From NCBI RefSeq assembly GCF_038502225.1, contig NC_091382.1, positions 10,802,602 through 10,866,601 on the forward strand: a stretch of DNA of 64,000 nt, read 5' to 3'. This DNA is from Cherax quadricarinatus (taxonomy: Eukaryota; Arthropoda; Malacostraca; Decapoda; Parastacidae). Positions 10,621 through 22,380 of the stretch are shown piece after piece. The notes below the pieces were generated by a model. It searched no databases. It was not told the DNA's origin and saw only the letters and a program-made list of their open reading frames with translations. A program made the position numbers and the translations under genes. Numbering within the stretch: the stretch's first letter is position 1; the number at the start of each line of letters is the position of its first letter.

Positions 10621-11065
10621 CTACTGACTGTCACAACTTAACCAGTCAGAGAAATAATTGGATGAACCATTGATATACATAATATGGAACTTAAAAGCCT
10701 GGAGTGCCAATGTCCACCTCAAGAGGCGACTGTTGGTTCCCTTAAAAGTTCCTAGGTATATCAAAGGTTTGTGGTCCGTTTCTAAAATGAATTCTTTTCC
10801 CAGCAAATAAAATTTAAGTTTTGAGATACCCCACACAAGGGCTAAACATTCCTTTTCTATTGTGGAGTATCTTGTTTCTGCGGGAAGGAGTTTCCGGCTT
10901 AGGAAGCATACAGGGAAGGGAGTACCATCATGGTATTGTAGTAACACTGCACCTAAGCCAGTATTGGAGGCATCAGTTCTTAAACAAAATGTTTTATTAA
11001 TATCTGGAATCTTAAGTATAGGGTCTTTCGAGAAGATATTTTTAATCTCATTTAAACTTTCCCCG
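10621..11065 (-). pseudogene. pol: RNase H domain of Gypsy element 2 pol
   Basis: The open frame includes the first acidic block (RTDASNTGLGAVLLQ), the IEKECLALVWG glutamate block and the LETDHKPL aspartate block, and ends near NYFSDWLS, so the RNase H catalytic residues look present. It lies in a different frame from the RT part: a one-base shift occurs around 11065-11075 in a G run. RNase H is the last pol domain, followed only by 3' UTR and the LTR, which confirms that integrase is not downstream. Confidence 0.82.
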
Positions 11066-12874
11066 AGCTACGTTGGAAAGTTCAAGAGGTTCCTTCACAG
11101 ACTTTTTAAGGAAGTCGGATAAGATGCCTGTAAGATCAGTAAGGTTCGGGATAAACCGTGCATAAAAATTTACAGAACCAAGAAAGCTACGCATGAGCTT
11201 CTTGGTTTTGGGGAATTTAAATTCTAATAAAGCTTTGATCTTACTGGGGAAAGGCTGCAGAGAGTTATTAGAAAGCATCAGTCCAAGATATCTAATCTTG
11301 TTATACCCAAGGAAGCATTTCTTCGGCTTGGCAGTGAGGCCATGTGAGCGTAACCTACGCAAAACTGCTGTTAATGTTTGGATATGTTCGCCCCACATGG
11401 ATGTCATTATGTAAATGTTATCAAAATAAACTGAAACATTTGGCATATTACCCAAGACCTTTCTCATCAGTCTCGCGTAGGTAGCACAGGCAGTTACCAA
11501 CCCGAAGGGCATAGTTCTATATTGCATCAGTCCTTGGTGTGTAGGAAAAGCGGTGTACTGCTTAGAAGAAGGATCTAACATGACTTGATGATATGTCTGT
11601 GCAATATCAATCTCTGAAAAGAAGGAAGAGTCATGAAATTTGTGTAGATCGCTATCTATTAAGGGCATAGGCTCAGCATCCCACCGAGTTATAGCATTAA
11701 GGCCTCTGAAGTCAACAGCAAGTCTATATGAATTATCCTCCTTCTTAACCATGACTACTGGTAAACAATGTGAAGATACTGAAGGTTCAGTGATCTTTAG
11801 TTTTAATAATCTGTCTACCTCTCGGTCAAATGCATCCCTAAGGTGAACTGGAACTGGATATAATTTTCGTTTGATAGGATTGTCCGTCACTAAGTCAATC
11901 TTATGGACTACCGTGGAGGTAACACCTGGAATATCAGTAAAGACGTTTGAAAAGTTACTCACACATTGAAGTAGTTCATGTCTCTTATGGTCATCCAAAG
12001 ATTCACTAATATTAATGTTGGTTGCGCCCGAGTGGTCAAGAGTCACCAAGTCACGTAGTTCTTCATCATAGTCTAAGTTAGAGGTGTCAATTACGAACAC
12101 CTTACATTCTTCAGTTGTCGAATAAAGTTCATGTGGAAAAACTAAGTCCAAGTTATTAAGGCAGTTAACCGAATTTCTTCGGTAATATTTCTTAAGGATG
12201 TTGATATGATAAAGCTTAGGTTTCCCCTTGACTTCTATGAGGTAGTCAACTTTCCCACAAATTTTTAATACTTTATATGGACCTTTCCATGCTACTAATA
12301 ATTTATTTGACTTGATCGGCAAAAGTACAAGAACTTCATCCCCTACTTTAAAACTTCTCCTCTGACTTTTGTAATCAAAATGGGTTTTGTACTGGTCCAT
12401 TGACAAGTGTAAGTTTTTCGAAACTATGTAAGAGGTCTCCTTAAGTTTGAATCTAAGGTCAAGGAGAAACTGGTAAGAAGACTGAACCTCAGCATTTACC
12501 TCCTCATTAGTCCATAAGTCATGAAGTATGGACAATGGGCCTCTGGCCTGTCTACCATAGAGAAGTTCAAAAGGTGAAAACCCCAATGAGTCACTGGGAA
12601 CTTCCCTCATGGCAAACAAAGCACAGGGTAGGTAACGATGCCACTCCTTAGGTTTAAGGGAGCAAAGTTTCCTTAAAATTGACTTGAGAATCGAATGCTG
12701 GCGCTCAATCCTCCCATTACAGCTGGGATGATAGGGTGTGGTGAAGAAAGGCATCACTCCCAGAAGTTGGTATAGATATTGCATTAAGTCAGATGTGAAT
12801 TGTGTCCCACAGTCAGACAAAATTTCTCTAGGGATGCCCACTCTGGAGAAGATGGACAAAAGGGCTTCAGCCAC
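11048..12874 (-). pseudogene. pol: Integrase core, GPY/F-like module and reverse transcriptase of Gypsy element 2
   Basis: A 608-codon open stretch. Residues 21-57 contain the second Asp (LSDCGTQFTS) and the Glu (NGRIERQ) of the integrase DD35E triad with exactly 35 residues between them. A GFSPFELLYGR block and the GPYKVLKICGK module near the integrase C-terminus follow. RT comes after: MVKKEDNSYRLAVDFRGLN, FSEIDIAQTYHQV, then YFDN at about residues 483-486 (bases 11417-11428) where YxDD is expected. Loss of the second catalytic Asp should abolish polymerisation. The frame is open upstream of the first Met to an in-frame TAA at 12908-12910. The domain order IN then RT is read directly from one open frame. 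Confidence 0.9.
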
Positions 12875-12907
12875 CTCTGTAGTGGTGATGGTCTTTAAGG
12901 GTATGGC

Positions 12908-13400
12908 TTAAGGGAAACTCGAAGCATAATCAACTAATGTTAATATATATCTATGTCCCCCAGATGAAAGTGGAGATAAAGGACCAACGATGTCAATAGC
13001 TACTCTTTCCAAAGGTACCGTAAAGACTGGCATTTTGACCATAGGTACTCGCCTGGTACCTCGGGAGGATGACAGTTGGCAAACTTTACACGATCTACAA
13101 TAGGTAGTGACGTCTGAGGATATTTTTGGCCAAAAATAGGTTTCTCTAATTTTATTTAAGGTTTCACGCTGTGAGAAATGTCCGGCCACTGGCAGGTCAT
13201 GAGCCATTTTAAGAACAGTCTCTCTGCATTGACTTAGACTATTTCATCTTAGTTGTTCCATCTCATCTGAATTTAATTTGAATACTGACTTGTACAAGAT
13301 ACCTTTTATATATTCAAATTTATATGAAAAGTTTTTCCTTTGGATAACTTGATTTTGTTTAGCGGCATTATGGCAATCCTGAAGAGAAGGGCAATTACGT
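12908..13400 (-). pseudogene. pol: Integrase zinc finger and first catalytic Asp of Gypsy element 2
   Basis: The piece at 12908-13207 has an H2C2 finger (His3, His10, Cys40, Cys43 of the open stretch) and the first catalytic aspartate in VAIDIVGPL (about residue 72). It is cut from the rest of integrase by an in-frame TAA at 12908-12910, probably a nonsense mutation because the same frame continues beyond it. Upstream, an in-frame TGA about 13 codons before the N-terminal part of the finger and a frame change near 13400 break the link to protease. Confidence 0.82.
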
Positions 13401-13626
13401 TGTAAATTGACAAAGGAGTCCTTCGATATGTCTAAACTCTAAAGGCTTAAAGTCAGGGAAAATCAAAGGATGGACAGTAGGAGAAGCCTGGGCTTTGGTC
13501 TGAGCCCTAGTCAAGACATTTATAGTATCGGAGGTGATATCTTCACTTTCATCTAATATGTGAACTGGTGATCCTACTACCTGGCTTTCGAGAGTAGCAT
13601 CACTGGCTTTTAATCCCACATGAATC

Positions 13627-14397
13627 TCACGAGACAGTCTCATCTGAACTTTCGAGGGGCTTCTCTGACTCTACAGAAAGAGGATCTGAAACACCTATGT
13701 CCATCTTTGGTGATGAAAGGTCAACCTCAGAAGGAAGAATGGCACCTTTTACATTACCTATTAGTACGGAGCAAGAAGTGATGGGAGCTAGTATGGCTTC
13801 AGACCAACCTGTGAACCATTTAGACCTAATGTAACAACGGATGGTAGGAAAAGTGTCCGTACGGCCCAAGTAGTCTGAAAGTATAGTAGAGGAATGAGTT
13901 TCTTTAAGGTTAGGGAACAGCTTATCAGAAATGACTATACATGTGCATCCAGTGTCTCGTAAAATGGTAGATACATTAAGTCCATTAACTGTTCCTGAAC
14001 AGAAGGGTGCTTGGTCATTACAGTCTTTAAAACATCTTCCAACTTTTTGGACCTTCTTAGAAGGACAATCTGGACGTTTATGTCCCTTAACACCACACAA
14101 ATGACAAACAGGAATAAAAGAAGTCACTTTACTTTCCACTAGAGGCTTTGATTTCTTAAGGTCTGATGAACCCTTGCCCTTAGGGTTCGATCCCTTTAGG
14201 TCTTTATAGGAATTGTGAGCCTCAGCATACAGGTCAGCAGCCTCAGCAACTTCCTCAGCTTTAATCAGGTTACGTTCTCTGATGAATGTTCGTATCTGAT
14301 GGGGAAGAGCTGTCAGGAACTGGTCAGCAACCATGAAGTTTCTAAGAGATTCATAACTGCGATCAATTCCTGAACTCTCTATCCAAAAGTCGAACAA
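13627..14397 (-). pseudogene. gag-pro: Gag C-terminus with zinc knuckle, and protease, of Gypsy element 2
   Basis: A 256-codon open stretch. Residues 1-60 resemble the helical capsid-type region of gag (ESLRNFMVADQFL). One CCHC knuckle follows at Cys98, Cys101, His106 and Cys111. An aspartic protease with the DTG triad at about residues 148-150 (LRDTGCTCIVI) comes next. Gag and protease are in one frame here. The acidic tail runs on toward 13395 in another frame, so a shift lies near 13635. Confidence 0.82.
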
Positions 14398-14628
14398 ACG
14401 AGTGTTACCTGTAACTGCTGAAAGTTCTGGCCAGGCTGTAAGTGGTTTTTTGATATGCTTTAAGGATTGCCTTCTTCAGTAGGTTATAATTACATATGAT
14501 ATCCTGCGACAAAGTTGCATAGATATTCAAGGCTGTACCAGAAAATAACATTCCTAACCTGGTAGCCCAGGTGTCAGCAGGCCATTCACAGAGGGTAGCG
14601 GTATTTTCAAACCTGATAATTTATGAAG

Positions 14629-15159
14629 TTATGTCTTCCCCTCTGTGAAGGGAGGTAAATTAGGTGTTGGAATATGTGCACTAGCTGCACGTTGTTCCAT
14701 TACTCCTTCATCTAATTGCTGTGAGAAAGGTAACTTTTTATTCTCTAATTCAAGGTGAGCTTGTTCGAGCTCGCGATCCTTTTCTCTCTCCCTTAACTCA
14801 TATTCTCTGTCCTTTGCTCTTTCCTCAAGTTCCCTTAATTTAACTTGTTCCTCACGTACTCTAGTTCTTTCTTCACGATCAAGTCTATCGTGCTCCTTTT
14901 TGTCTTCTCTCTTTCTGTCTTTCTTGGATTTCTCTCTCAATTCTCTCTCTCTCCTTTTTCTCCTGTCTTTCAAGGTTCTCTTTCTCCTTTTTATCCTCTC
15001 TTTCTCTTCTTTCTCTCTCTTTATTCTCTTCTCTTTCGATTCTCTCTCTCTCTCTCTTTCAAGTCTTTCCTGGATCTTAGCACTAATGAAAGATTCTAAA
15101 TTTTTCCCTGTTATTCCTAACTTACTTCCAGCATTCATCCAAAACTGGTATTCCTCCAT
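14629..15159 (-). pseudogene. gag: N-terminal gag of Gypsy element 2: long charged coiled coil
   Basis: A 176-codon open stretch beginning MEEYQFWMNAGSKLG. Residues 30-140 are almost entirely Arg, Lys and Glu in heptad-like order, a long coiled coil. A Pro-rich end (HIPTPNLPPF) precedes the break. Bases 14398-14628 look like further gag in shifted frames. Position just inside the leader and before the knuckle supports the gag call. The opposite-strand ORFs rich in Ser/Leu/Phe are shadows of this purine-rich coding strand. Confidence 0.72.
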
Positions 15160-15709
15160 GCTTGCAAGAATAACTTAAACTATCAGGGGAAATGAAACGG
15201 GTATTAAAGAAAACGGAGGGTTCAATTCCTGCTCCGCTCAAACTGTAAATAAACCAGAGGGCTCGATCCCTGCTTCAATTAAACAATATGTATTAATTAA
15301 AACGAAGGGTTCTATGCCGTCTCCGAGCAAACAGTAAGTAGAATGGGGTCGCTTGACCATCCAATCTTCTCACCAACAAATCAAGAGTGTCCTATGACAG
15401 TTCCCTTGATATAATAAAGAGCTCAATGAAACAAATTGTCACTGGAAAATATCGTGTCCCTAGAGTCTAATCCTCCAAAGTGTTTCAAGCTCACACAAAA
15501 ATAGATGGCAGAATTAACTAGTATTCCTGCCTTGACTTGACTTACAATAAATTGAGACCATAACAATCACCAAATCTTTTAAATACTTGTACTGTAGTCC
15601 TACCATAGAGAATGATTACTCATGGCTGGTGGTAACCGTCTGTGGTATGCGGCGTTGAAGTTCCAATGGTAGATTCGAGATGGAGTTGAATCTTGATTCA
15701 GTAGAGTTG
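15160..15709 (-). other. Leader of Gypsy element 2
   Basis: About 550 bp between the primer-binding site and gag, with no coding sequence recognised. A phrase like GGGTTCAATTCCTGCTCC recurs in diverged form near 15210, 15250 and 15305, so the leader seems to contain a degenerate tandem repeat of about 50 bp. Confidence 0.5.
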
Positions 15710-15727
15710 ATCCTGGCAAGGTCGCCA
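15710..15727 (-). other. Primer-binding site of Gypsy element 2 (tRNA-Arg-like)
   Basis: On the minus strand TGGCGACCTTGCCAGGAT begins two bases after the LTR. Its start resembles the TGGCGACCGTGACA sites of tRNA-Arg-primed elements such as 412/mdg1, as I recall them. The exact tRNA is not certain. Confidence 0.55.
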
Positions 15728-15729
15728 CT

Positions 15730-16718
15730 TGTGAAGGCTTACTCAGCCCTGTAACAACTTCAGACAGTATTACCAAGGCTGGCTCCTCCTCAGGAAAATT
15801 AGTGAATAGAAAAAGAAATAATAACAGACAAACATAAACACTTTATTATATAGAAAATATAAAATATAAAACTTAAATATGAAATATTAATCCTACATTA
15901 AAGAAAATGAAAAATATAAATGATAACTGAATTCAACACTAATATAAAACTTGGGTGTCTGATGTTGGTGACACTGTTGTTGAAATCGTAGCCGTTGCCG
16001 AAGATGGGGGGGGGGTCGCAGGTGTTGGTTACAACCCACCGGTTCGTTCTTCACAGTATAGCCTTGAGTATTCTATCCCGATGACAGGAAAGCACGTTCT
16101 TTACCGCTGCAATGATGAGGGGTTACGTCCTGCAATTTCTTACAGGTGCACAGGTAATTAAATCCAGAAAGGGGAAGTCTCAGGACGTTCGTCCATCTCC
16201 ATCAGTTCTACTCGTTGATTGGCAGGTGACCCTCTCTGTCATCCAAGCTGGAAAGATAGACAGGTTACCCACTGCTTAAGAAATCACTCTCCATGATAAG
16301 TACAATACCTAAAAGATGTGGTGATTATTACAACAGTCAACTTAGAGCAAGACTGAAAGGACTAAGTTTATTATTGGTCAAAAGTGAAGCTTTCAACCAA
16401 TAAATCCACTAGAATACAAGGCAGGAATGTACTTACAGTAGTGTTGGGAGCTGTGAGTCTAGTGATTACTGTTTGGACCGGAGCCCCATACTTCACCTTT
16501 CGGGAGGGGGGGGGAAGAAGAAGGGGAAGGGATAGCAGGAGCTAGACTGACCCTACCTTAACAAGCAGCCGGCAGTCAAACTATCACTTTCGGGGTGGGG
16601 GAAAAAAGGAGGGAATAACGGGAGCTTGACTTACCCTACCTTAACAAGTAGCCGGCAATGAAACTATTGTTACTATATACTCCATCGCTACTCCTATCTA
16701 TTGAACTTTTCCCTCACA
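15730..16718 (-). repeat. 5' LTR of Gypsy element 2
   Basis: 989 bp, partner of 9541-10526, ending at the duplicated target ACCCT (16719-16723), after which the interrupted SINE resumes. Confidence 0.9.
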
Positions 16719-16735
16719 ACCCTACTAGTTGTAGT

Positions 16736-16739
<4 letters not shown>

Positions 16740-16803
<64 letters not shown>
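16740..16803. repeat. (TA)n microsatellite
   Basis: A TA tract at the 3' end of the SINE interrupted by Gypsy element 2. The following 16804-17011 is AT-rich with nothing recognised. Confidence 0.95.
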
Positions 16804-16804
<1 letters not shown>

Positions 16805-17011
16805 GTAAAGAACTTATATGTTTATTATATACATTAATACTGCTGTATTGTTTTCTAAGTTAATTTGCAAATATTAAATTCTTGAAGCAAATTTATATGA
16901 CGTTTTTAATTAGTGTTGCTTAGTTTATTTATAGTCCTGGTGAGTCTAATATATTACGACTTGCATCTAGCCTGGATGTGTGTTAAAACTTAACTAAATT
17001 GTTTGTGTTTA

Positions 17012-19697
17012 GCACCACCACAACCAACAACAACAATAATAACACCAACAACAACAATAATAACAACAACAACAATAATAACACCAACAACAACAACAAC
17101 AATAACACCAACAACCAAAATCAAGGCCACTGCACACCACCTCAACTACCACCACTACTTCCGCCTCAACTACCACCACCACCACCACTACCACCACCAC
17201 CTCAACTACCACCACTACTTCCACCTCAACTACCACCACCACTACCACCACCGCTACCACCACCGCTACCACCACCACTACCACCACCACTACCACCACC
17301 ACTACTACCACCACTACTACCACCACTACCACCACCACTACCACCACCACTACTACCACCACTACCACCACCACTACTACCACCACTACTACCACCACTA
17401 CCACCACCACCACCACCACCACTACTACAACCACCACCTCAACTACCACCACTACTTCCACCTCAACTACCACCACCTCAACTACCACGACTACTTCCAC
17501 CTCAACTACCACCACTACCACCACCACCTCAACTACCACCACCACTTCAACCTCAACTACCACTACCACCACCACCACCACTACCACTACCACCACTACC
17601 ACTACCACCACCACTACCAACACCACCTCCACTACTAACACCACTACCACTACCACCACCGCCACCACTAACACCACCATTACCACCACTACCACCACCA
17701 CTAACACCACCATTACCACCACTACCACCACCACTAACACCACCACTACCACCACCATTACCACCACTACCACCACCACTACCACCACCATTACCACCAC
17801 TACCACCACCACCACTACCACCACCATTACCACCACTACCACCACCACCACTACCACCACCACCACTACCACCACCACCACCACTACCACCACCACCACT
17901 ACTACCACTACCACCACCACCACTACCACCACCACTACTACCACTACCACCACTACTACCACCACCACCTCCACCACCACTACCACCACCACTACCTCCA
18001 CCACCACCACCACCACTACCACCACTACCACCACCACTACCACCACCACTACCACCACCACCACCACTACCATCACCACTACCACCACCACCACTACCAT
18101 CACCACTACCACTACCACCACCAGTACCATCACCACCACCACTACCACCACCACCGCCACCACTACCACCACCACCGCCACCACTACCACCACTACCACC
18201 ACCACCACTACCACCACCACCACCACTACCACTACCACCACCACTACCACCACTACCACCGCCACCACTACCACCACCACTACCACCACTACCACCGCCA
18301 CCACTACCACCACCACTACCACCACCACCACCACCACTACCACCGCCACCACTACCACTACCACCACTACCACTACCACCGCCACCACTACCACTACCCC
18401 TACCACTATCACTAACACCACCACCACTACCATCACCACCACTATCACTACACCACCACCACCACTACCACCACCACCACCACTACCACCACCACTACTA
18501 CCACTACCACCACCACCACCACCATCACTACTACCACTACCACCACTACTACCACTACCACCACTACCACCACCACTACCACCACCACCACCACTACCAT
18601 CACCACTACCACCACCACTACCATCACCACCACCACTACCACCACCACCGCCACCACTACCACCACTACCACCACTACCACCACCACCACTACCACCACC
18701 ACCACTACCACCACCACCACTACCACCACCACCACCACTACCATCACCACTACCACCACCACCACTACCATCACCACTACCACTACCATCACCACTACCA
18801 CCACCACTACCACCACCACCGCCACCACTACCACCACCACCGCCACCACTACCACCGCCGCCACTACCACTACCACCGCCACCACTACCACTACCCCTAC
18901 CACTATCACTAACACCACCACCACTACCACCACCACCACTATCACTACACCACCACCACTACTACCACCACCACTACCACCACCACCACCACTACCATCA
19001 CCACTACCACCACCACCACTACCATCACCACTACCACTACCGCCACCACTACCATCACCACCACCACTACCACCACCACCGCCACCACTACCACCACTAC
19101 CACCACTACCACCACCACCACTACCACCACCACCCCTACCACCACCACCGCCACCACTACCACCACTACCACCACTACCACCACCACCACTACCACCACC
19201 ACCACTACCACCACCACCACTACCACCACCACCACTACCACCACCACCACTACCACCACCACTACCACCACCACCACTACCACCACCACCACTACCATCA
19301 CCACTACCACCACCACTACCGTCACCACTACCACCACCACCACTACCATCACCACTACCATCACCACTACCACTACCACCACCACTACCACCACCACTAC
19401 CACCACTAGCACTACCACCGCCACCACTAGCACTACCACCGCCACCACTAGCACTACCACCGCCACCACTAGCACTACCACCGCCACCACTACCACTACC
19501 ACCGCCACCACTACCACCGCCACCACTACCACTACCACCGCCACCACTACCACCGCCACCACCGCCACCACTACCACTACCACCGCCACCACTACCACTA
19601 CCCCTACCACTATCACTAACACCACCACCACTACCACCACTATCACTACACCACCACCACTACTACCACCACTACCACCACCACTACCACCACCACT
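17012..19697. repeat. 2.7 kb trinucleotide array, (AAC)n then (ACC)n with CTA variants
   Basis: Bases 17012-17120 are AAC/AAT triplets. From about 17140 to 19697 the sequence is almost wholly ACC triplets with interspersed ACT, ATC and GCC. Because everything is in triplet phase, several frames on both strands stay open (Pro/Leu, His/Tyr, Thr, poly-Val), and no frame looks like a real protein. A marker phrase, CTACCCCTACCACTATCACT, occurs at 18394, 18891 and 19598, showing internal segmental duplication. Confidence 0.95.
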
Positions 19698-20054
19698 TTT
19701 AAAAGAAACATTATAAGTAATAACACTACAGTCTCCTTCCTGATGACTTCTTTTCAAAGTTTGATGAAGATCCCGCATTACAGTTTTAATCTAATTCCAG
19801 ATTATTCTTGACTACGATTATTTCACATATTAATTATACTCATATCCATTAATATTAATCTCTCTTATGAAAATAAATACAAACGTTAAATCAAAGTCAA
19901 AATGAAAGTTAAATTACAGTTGAATAAAGAATATTCTGAGTCTTCACGAAGAACACGACGTATTTCACTATAATATCCAGCCGGACATGGGAAAAATATC
20001 CGGCACAGCTCCCACTGTTTATGTTACTTGATAACTCTGATAATTATATAAACA
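19698..20054. other. No feature recognised
   Basis: AT-rich sequence without a gene, RNA or repeat that I can identify. Confidence 0.5.
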
Positions 20055-20216
20055 GTATATGCAGAGCAACCACTGGGAAAAAATAGTGAAATCCCAATCG
20101 CTTTCGTGACTTTTCACATTATCAAGGAGCTATGATAGTTCACTGATAATGTAAAAAGTTACGAAAGCGCTTGGAGTTTCACTGTTTTTTCACAGTGGAT
20201 GTTCTGCATATTGTGA
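20055..20216. repeat. Imperfect palindrome with about 72-bp arms
   Basis: The left arm from TATATGCAGAGCAACCACTG to CACATTATC pairs with a right arm running from GATAATG to CAGTGGATGTTCTGCATA. Arms are similar but not identical and surround a loop of about 18 bases. The blocks CGCTTTCGTGACTTTT and its inverted counterpart are the clearest. Confidence 0.7.
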
Positions 20217-20248
20217 TATCAACTGTTTACTTTGTTCTTATTGCATAT

Positions 20249-20636
20249 ATGTTGTGCCGAATAGGTAAAACTTGCTATTTTGGCATAAATAGCAACGCTC
20301 TTCTTGTCGAATAAGGCAAGCAAAATTTTGTATATGCATTAATTCCGCAACAATCATTCTGAAGCTAACGAAAAAATATATATTTTATTGTTTGTTTATT
20401 ATTTAATTATTGTAAGCTTACATAAAATATATTTAGTTGGATTAAGCTAAATTAAATTGCACTTGGTATAATAAGGTTAGGTAAGTTTTCTAAGGCTCTT
20501 TTGGTACAAAATTATTATTTTTACATTACCATAGATGAAAAAAATATATTATTAAATGTATAAGAGAAAATTTTAGGAAGGACTTAATTTTAAATTAGTT
20601 ATTGCTAATTGACGAGTATTACCTATTGGGCAGGAT
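20249..20636 (+). mobile_element. MITE copy 5, diverged subfamily
   Basis: It aligns along its length with the intact MITEs but with many substitutions (start ATGTTGTGCCGAATAGG, end TATTGGGCAGGAT). It is flanked by short TA tracts and is older than copies 2-4. Confidence 0.75.
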
Positions 20637-20654
20637 ATATATATTTTTTTTTAT

Positions 20655-22358
20655 TTATTATCACACCGGCCGATTCCCACCAAGGCAGGGTGGCCCGAAA
20701 AAGAAAAACTTTCACCATCATTCACTCCATCACTGTCTTGCCAGAAGGGTGCTTTACACTACAGTTTTTAAACTGCAACATTAACACCCCTCCTTCAGAG
20801 TGCAGGCACTGTACTTCCCATCTCCAGGACTCAAGTCCGGCCTGCCGGTTTCCCTGAATCCCTTCATAAATGTTACTTTGCTCACACTCCAACAGCACGT
20901 CAAGTATTAAAAACCATTTGTCTCCATTCACTCCTATCAAACACGCTCACGCATGCCTGCTGGAAGTCCAAGCCCCTCGCACACAAAACCTCCTTTACCC
21001 CCTCCCTCCAACCCTTCCTAGGCCGACCCCTACCCCGCCTTCCTTCCACTACAGACTGATATACTCTTGAAGTCATTCTGTTTCGCTCCATTCTCTCTAC
21101 ATGTCCGAACCACCTCAACAACCCTTCCTCAGCCCTCTGGACAACAGTTTTGGTAATCCCGCACCTCCTCCTAACTTCCAAACTACGAATTCTCTGCATT
21201 ATATTCACACCACACATTGCTCTCAGACATGACATCTCCACTGCCTCCAGCCTTCTCCTCGCTGCAACATTCATCACCCACGCTTCACACCCATATAAGA
21301 GCGTTGGTAAAACTATACTCTCATACATTCCCCTCTTTGCCTCCAAGGACAAAGTTCTTTGTCTCCACAGACTCCTAAGTGCACCACTCACTCTTTTTCC
21401 CTCATCAATTCTATGATTCACCTCATCTTTCATAGACCCATCCGCTGACACGTCCACTCCCAAATATCTGAATACGTTCACCTCCTCCATACTCTCTCCC
21501 TCCAATCTGATATTCAATCTTTCATCACCTAATCTTTTTGTTATCCTCATAACCTTACTCTTTCCTGTATTCACCTTTAATTTTCTTCTTTTGCACACCC
21601 TACCAAATTCATCCACCAATCTCTGCAACTTCTCTTCAGAATCTCCCAAGAGCACAGTGTCATCAGCAAAGAGCAGCTGTGACAACTCCCACTTTGTGTG
21701 TGATTCTTTATCTTTTAACTCCACGCCTCTTGCCAAGACCCTCGCATTTACTTCTCTTACAACCCCATCTATAAATATATTAAACAACCACGGTGACATC
21801 ACACATCCTTGTCTAAGGCCTACTTTTACTGGGAAAAAATTTCCCTCTTTCCTACATACTCTAACTTGAGCCTCACTATCCTCATAAAAACTCTTCACTG
21901 CTTTCAGTAACCTACCTCCTACACCATACACTTGCAACATCTGCCACATTGCCCCCCTATCCACCCTGTCATACGCCTTTTCCAAATCCATAAATGCCAC
22001 AAAGACCTCTTTAGCCTTATCTAAATACTGTTCACTTATATGTTTCACTGTAAACACCTGGTCCACACACCCCCTACCTTTCCTAAAGCCTCCTTGTTCA
22101 TCTGCTATCCTATTCTCCGTCTTACTCTTAATTCTTTCAATTATAACTCTACCATACACTTTACCAGGTACACTCAACAGACTTATCCCCCTATAATTTT
22201 TGCACTCTCTTTTATCCCCTTTGCCTTTATACAAAGGAACTATGCATGCTCTCTGCCAATCCCTAGGTACCTTACCCTCTTCCATACATTTATTAAATAA
22301 TTGCACCAACCACTCCAAAACTATATCCCCACCTGCTTTTAACATTTCTATCTTTATA
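20655..22358 (-). mobile_element. RTE-like LINE, 5'-truncated, copy A
   Basis: Contains the C-terminal two thirds of the replicase (20900-22345) and a 3' UTR of about 250 bp whose minus-strand end reads through GGGCCACCCTGCCTTGG to an A/T-rich tail. The 5' end stops at a (TA)n tract. A second copy at 25204-26256 is almost identical over its length. Confidence 0.82.
20900..22345 (-). CDS. RTE-like LINE reverse transcriptase, N-terminally truncated
   Basis: A 481-codon uninterrupted frame with RT motifs in order: IVPLYKGKGDK, NYRGISLLS, the EQGGFRKGRG block, VAFMDLEKAYDRVDR, VGLRQGCVMSP (near residue 177) and the catalytic LLFADDTVLL (FADD about 225-228). The C-terminal part has LPTLLYGCEAW and WFGHVERM, widely seen in RTE-type and related LINE replicases. 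The endonuclease is missing because the copy is 5'-truncated at about 22352. The clade is inferred from motif style. The open frame implies a recent insertion. Confidence 0.85.
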   Translation of the reverse strand: MLKAGGDIVLEWLVQLFNKCMEEGKVPRDWQRACIVPLYKGKGDKRECKNYRGISLLSVPGKVYGRVIIERIKSKTENRIADEQGGFRKGRGCVDQVFTVKHISEQYLDKAKEVFVAFMDLEKAYDRVDRGAMWQMLQVYGVGGRLLKAVKSFYEDSEAQVRVCRKEGNFFPVKVGLRQGCVMSPWLFNIFIDGVVREVNARVLARGVELKDKESHTKWELSQLLFADDTVLLGDSEEKLQRLVDEFGRVCKRRKLKVNTGKSKVMRITKRLGDERLNIRLEGESMEEVNVFRYLGVDVSADGSMKDEVNHRIDEGKRVSGALRSLWRQRTLSLEAKRGMYESIVLPTLLYGCEAWVMNVAARRRLEAVEMSCLRAMCGVNIMQRIRSLEVRRRCGITKTVVQRAEEGLLRWFGHVERMERNRMTSRVYQSVVEGRRGRGRPRKGWREGVKEVLCARGLDFQQACVSVFDRSEWRQMVFNT

Positions 22359-22380
22359 ATATATATATATATATATATTA

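Larger units (their letters stand above)
9541..16718 (-). mobile_element. Ty3/Gypsy element 2, Gmr1-like (integrase before RT), decayed
   Basis: A complete-length 7.2 kb LTR retrotransposon on the minus strand. Its LTRs (9541-10526 and 15730-16718) begin TGTGAGGG and end CCTTCACA on that strand, and the 5-bp target ACCCT is duplicated at 9536-9540 and 16719-16723. In transcription order it holds a primer-binding site, a gag coiled coil, a gag zinc knuckle, protease, integrase zinc finger and core, RT, RNase H and a G-rich polypurine tract. Integrase upstream of RT in a Ty3/Gypsy-type RT is the hallmark of the Gmr1 group. Stops, frameshifts and a changed RT active site mean it is probably inactive, and the LTRs differ by a few percent. 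Confidence 0.9.

Noticed and set aside
14845..15178. Plus-strand ORFs rich in Ser, Leu and Phe
   Set aside because: They are antisense shadows of the charged coiled-coil gag on the minus strand.
16999..19778. Very long open frames encoding Pro/Leu, His/Tyr, Thr, Gly/Ser or poly-Val proteins
   Set aside because: All are readings of the ACC-triplet array, open in several frames on both strands at once; none has a domain or composition of a real protein.
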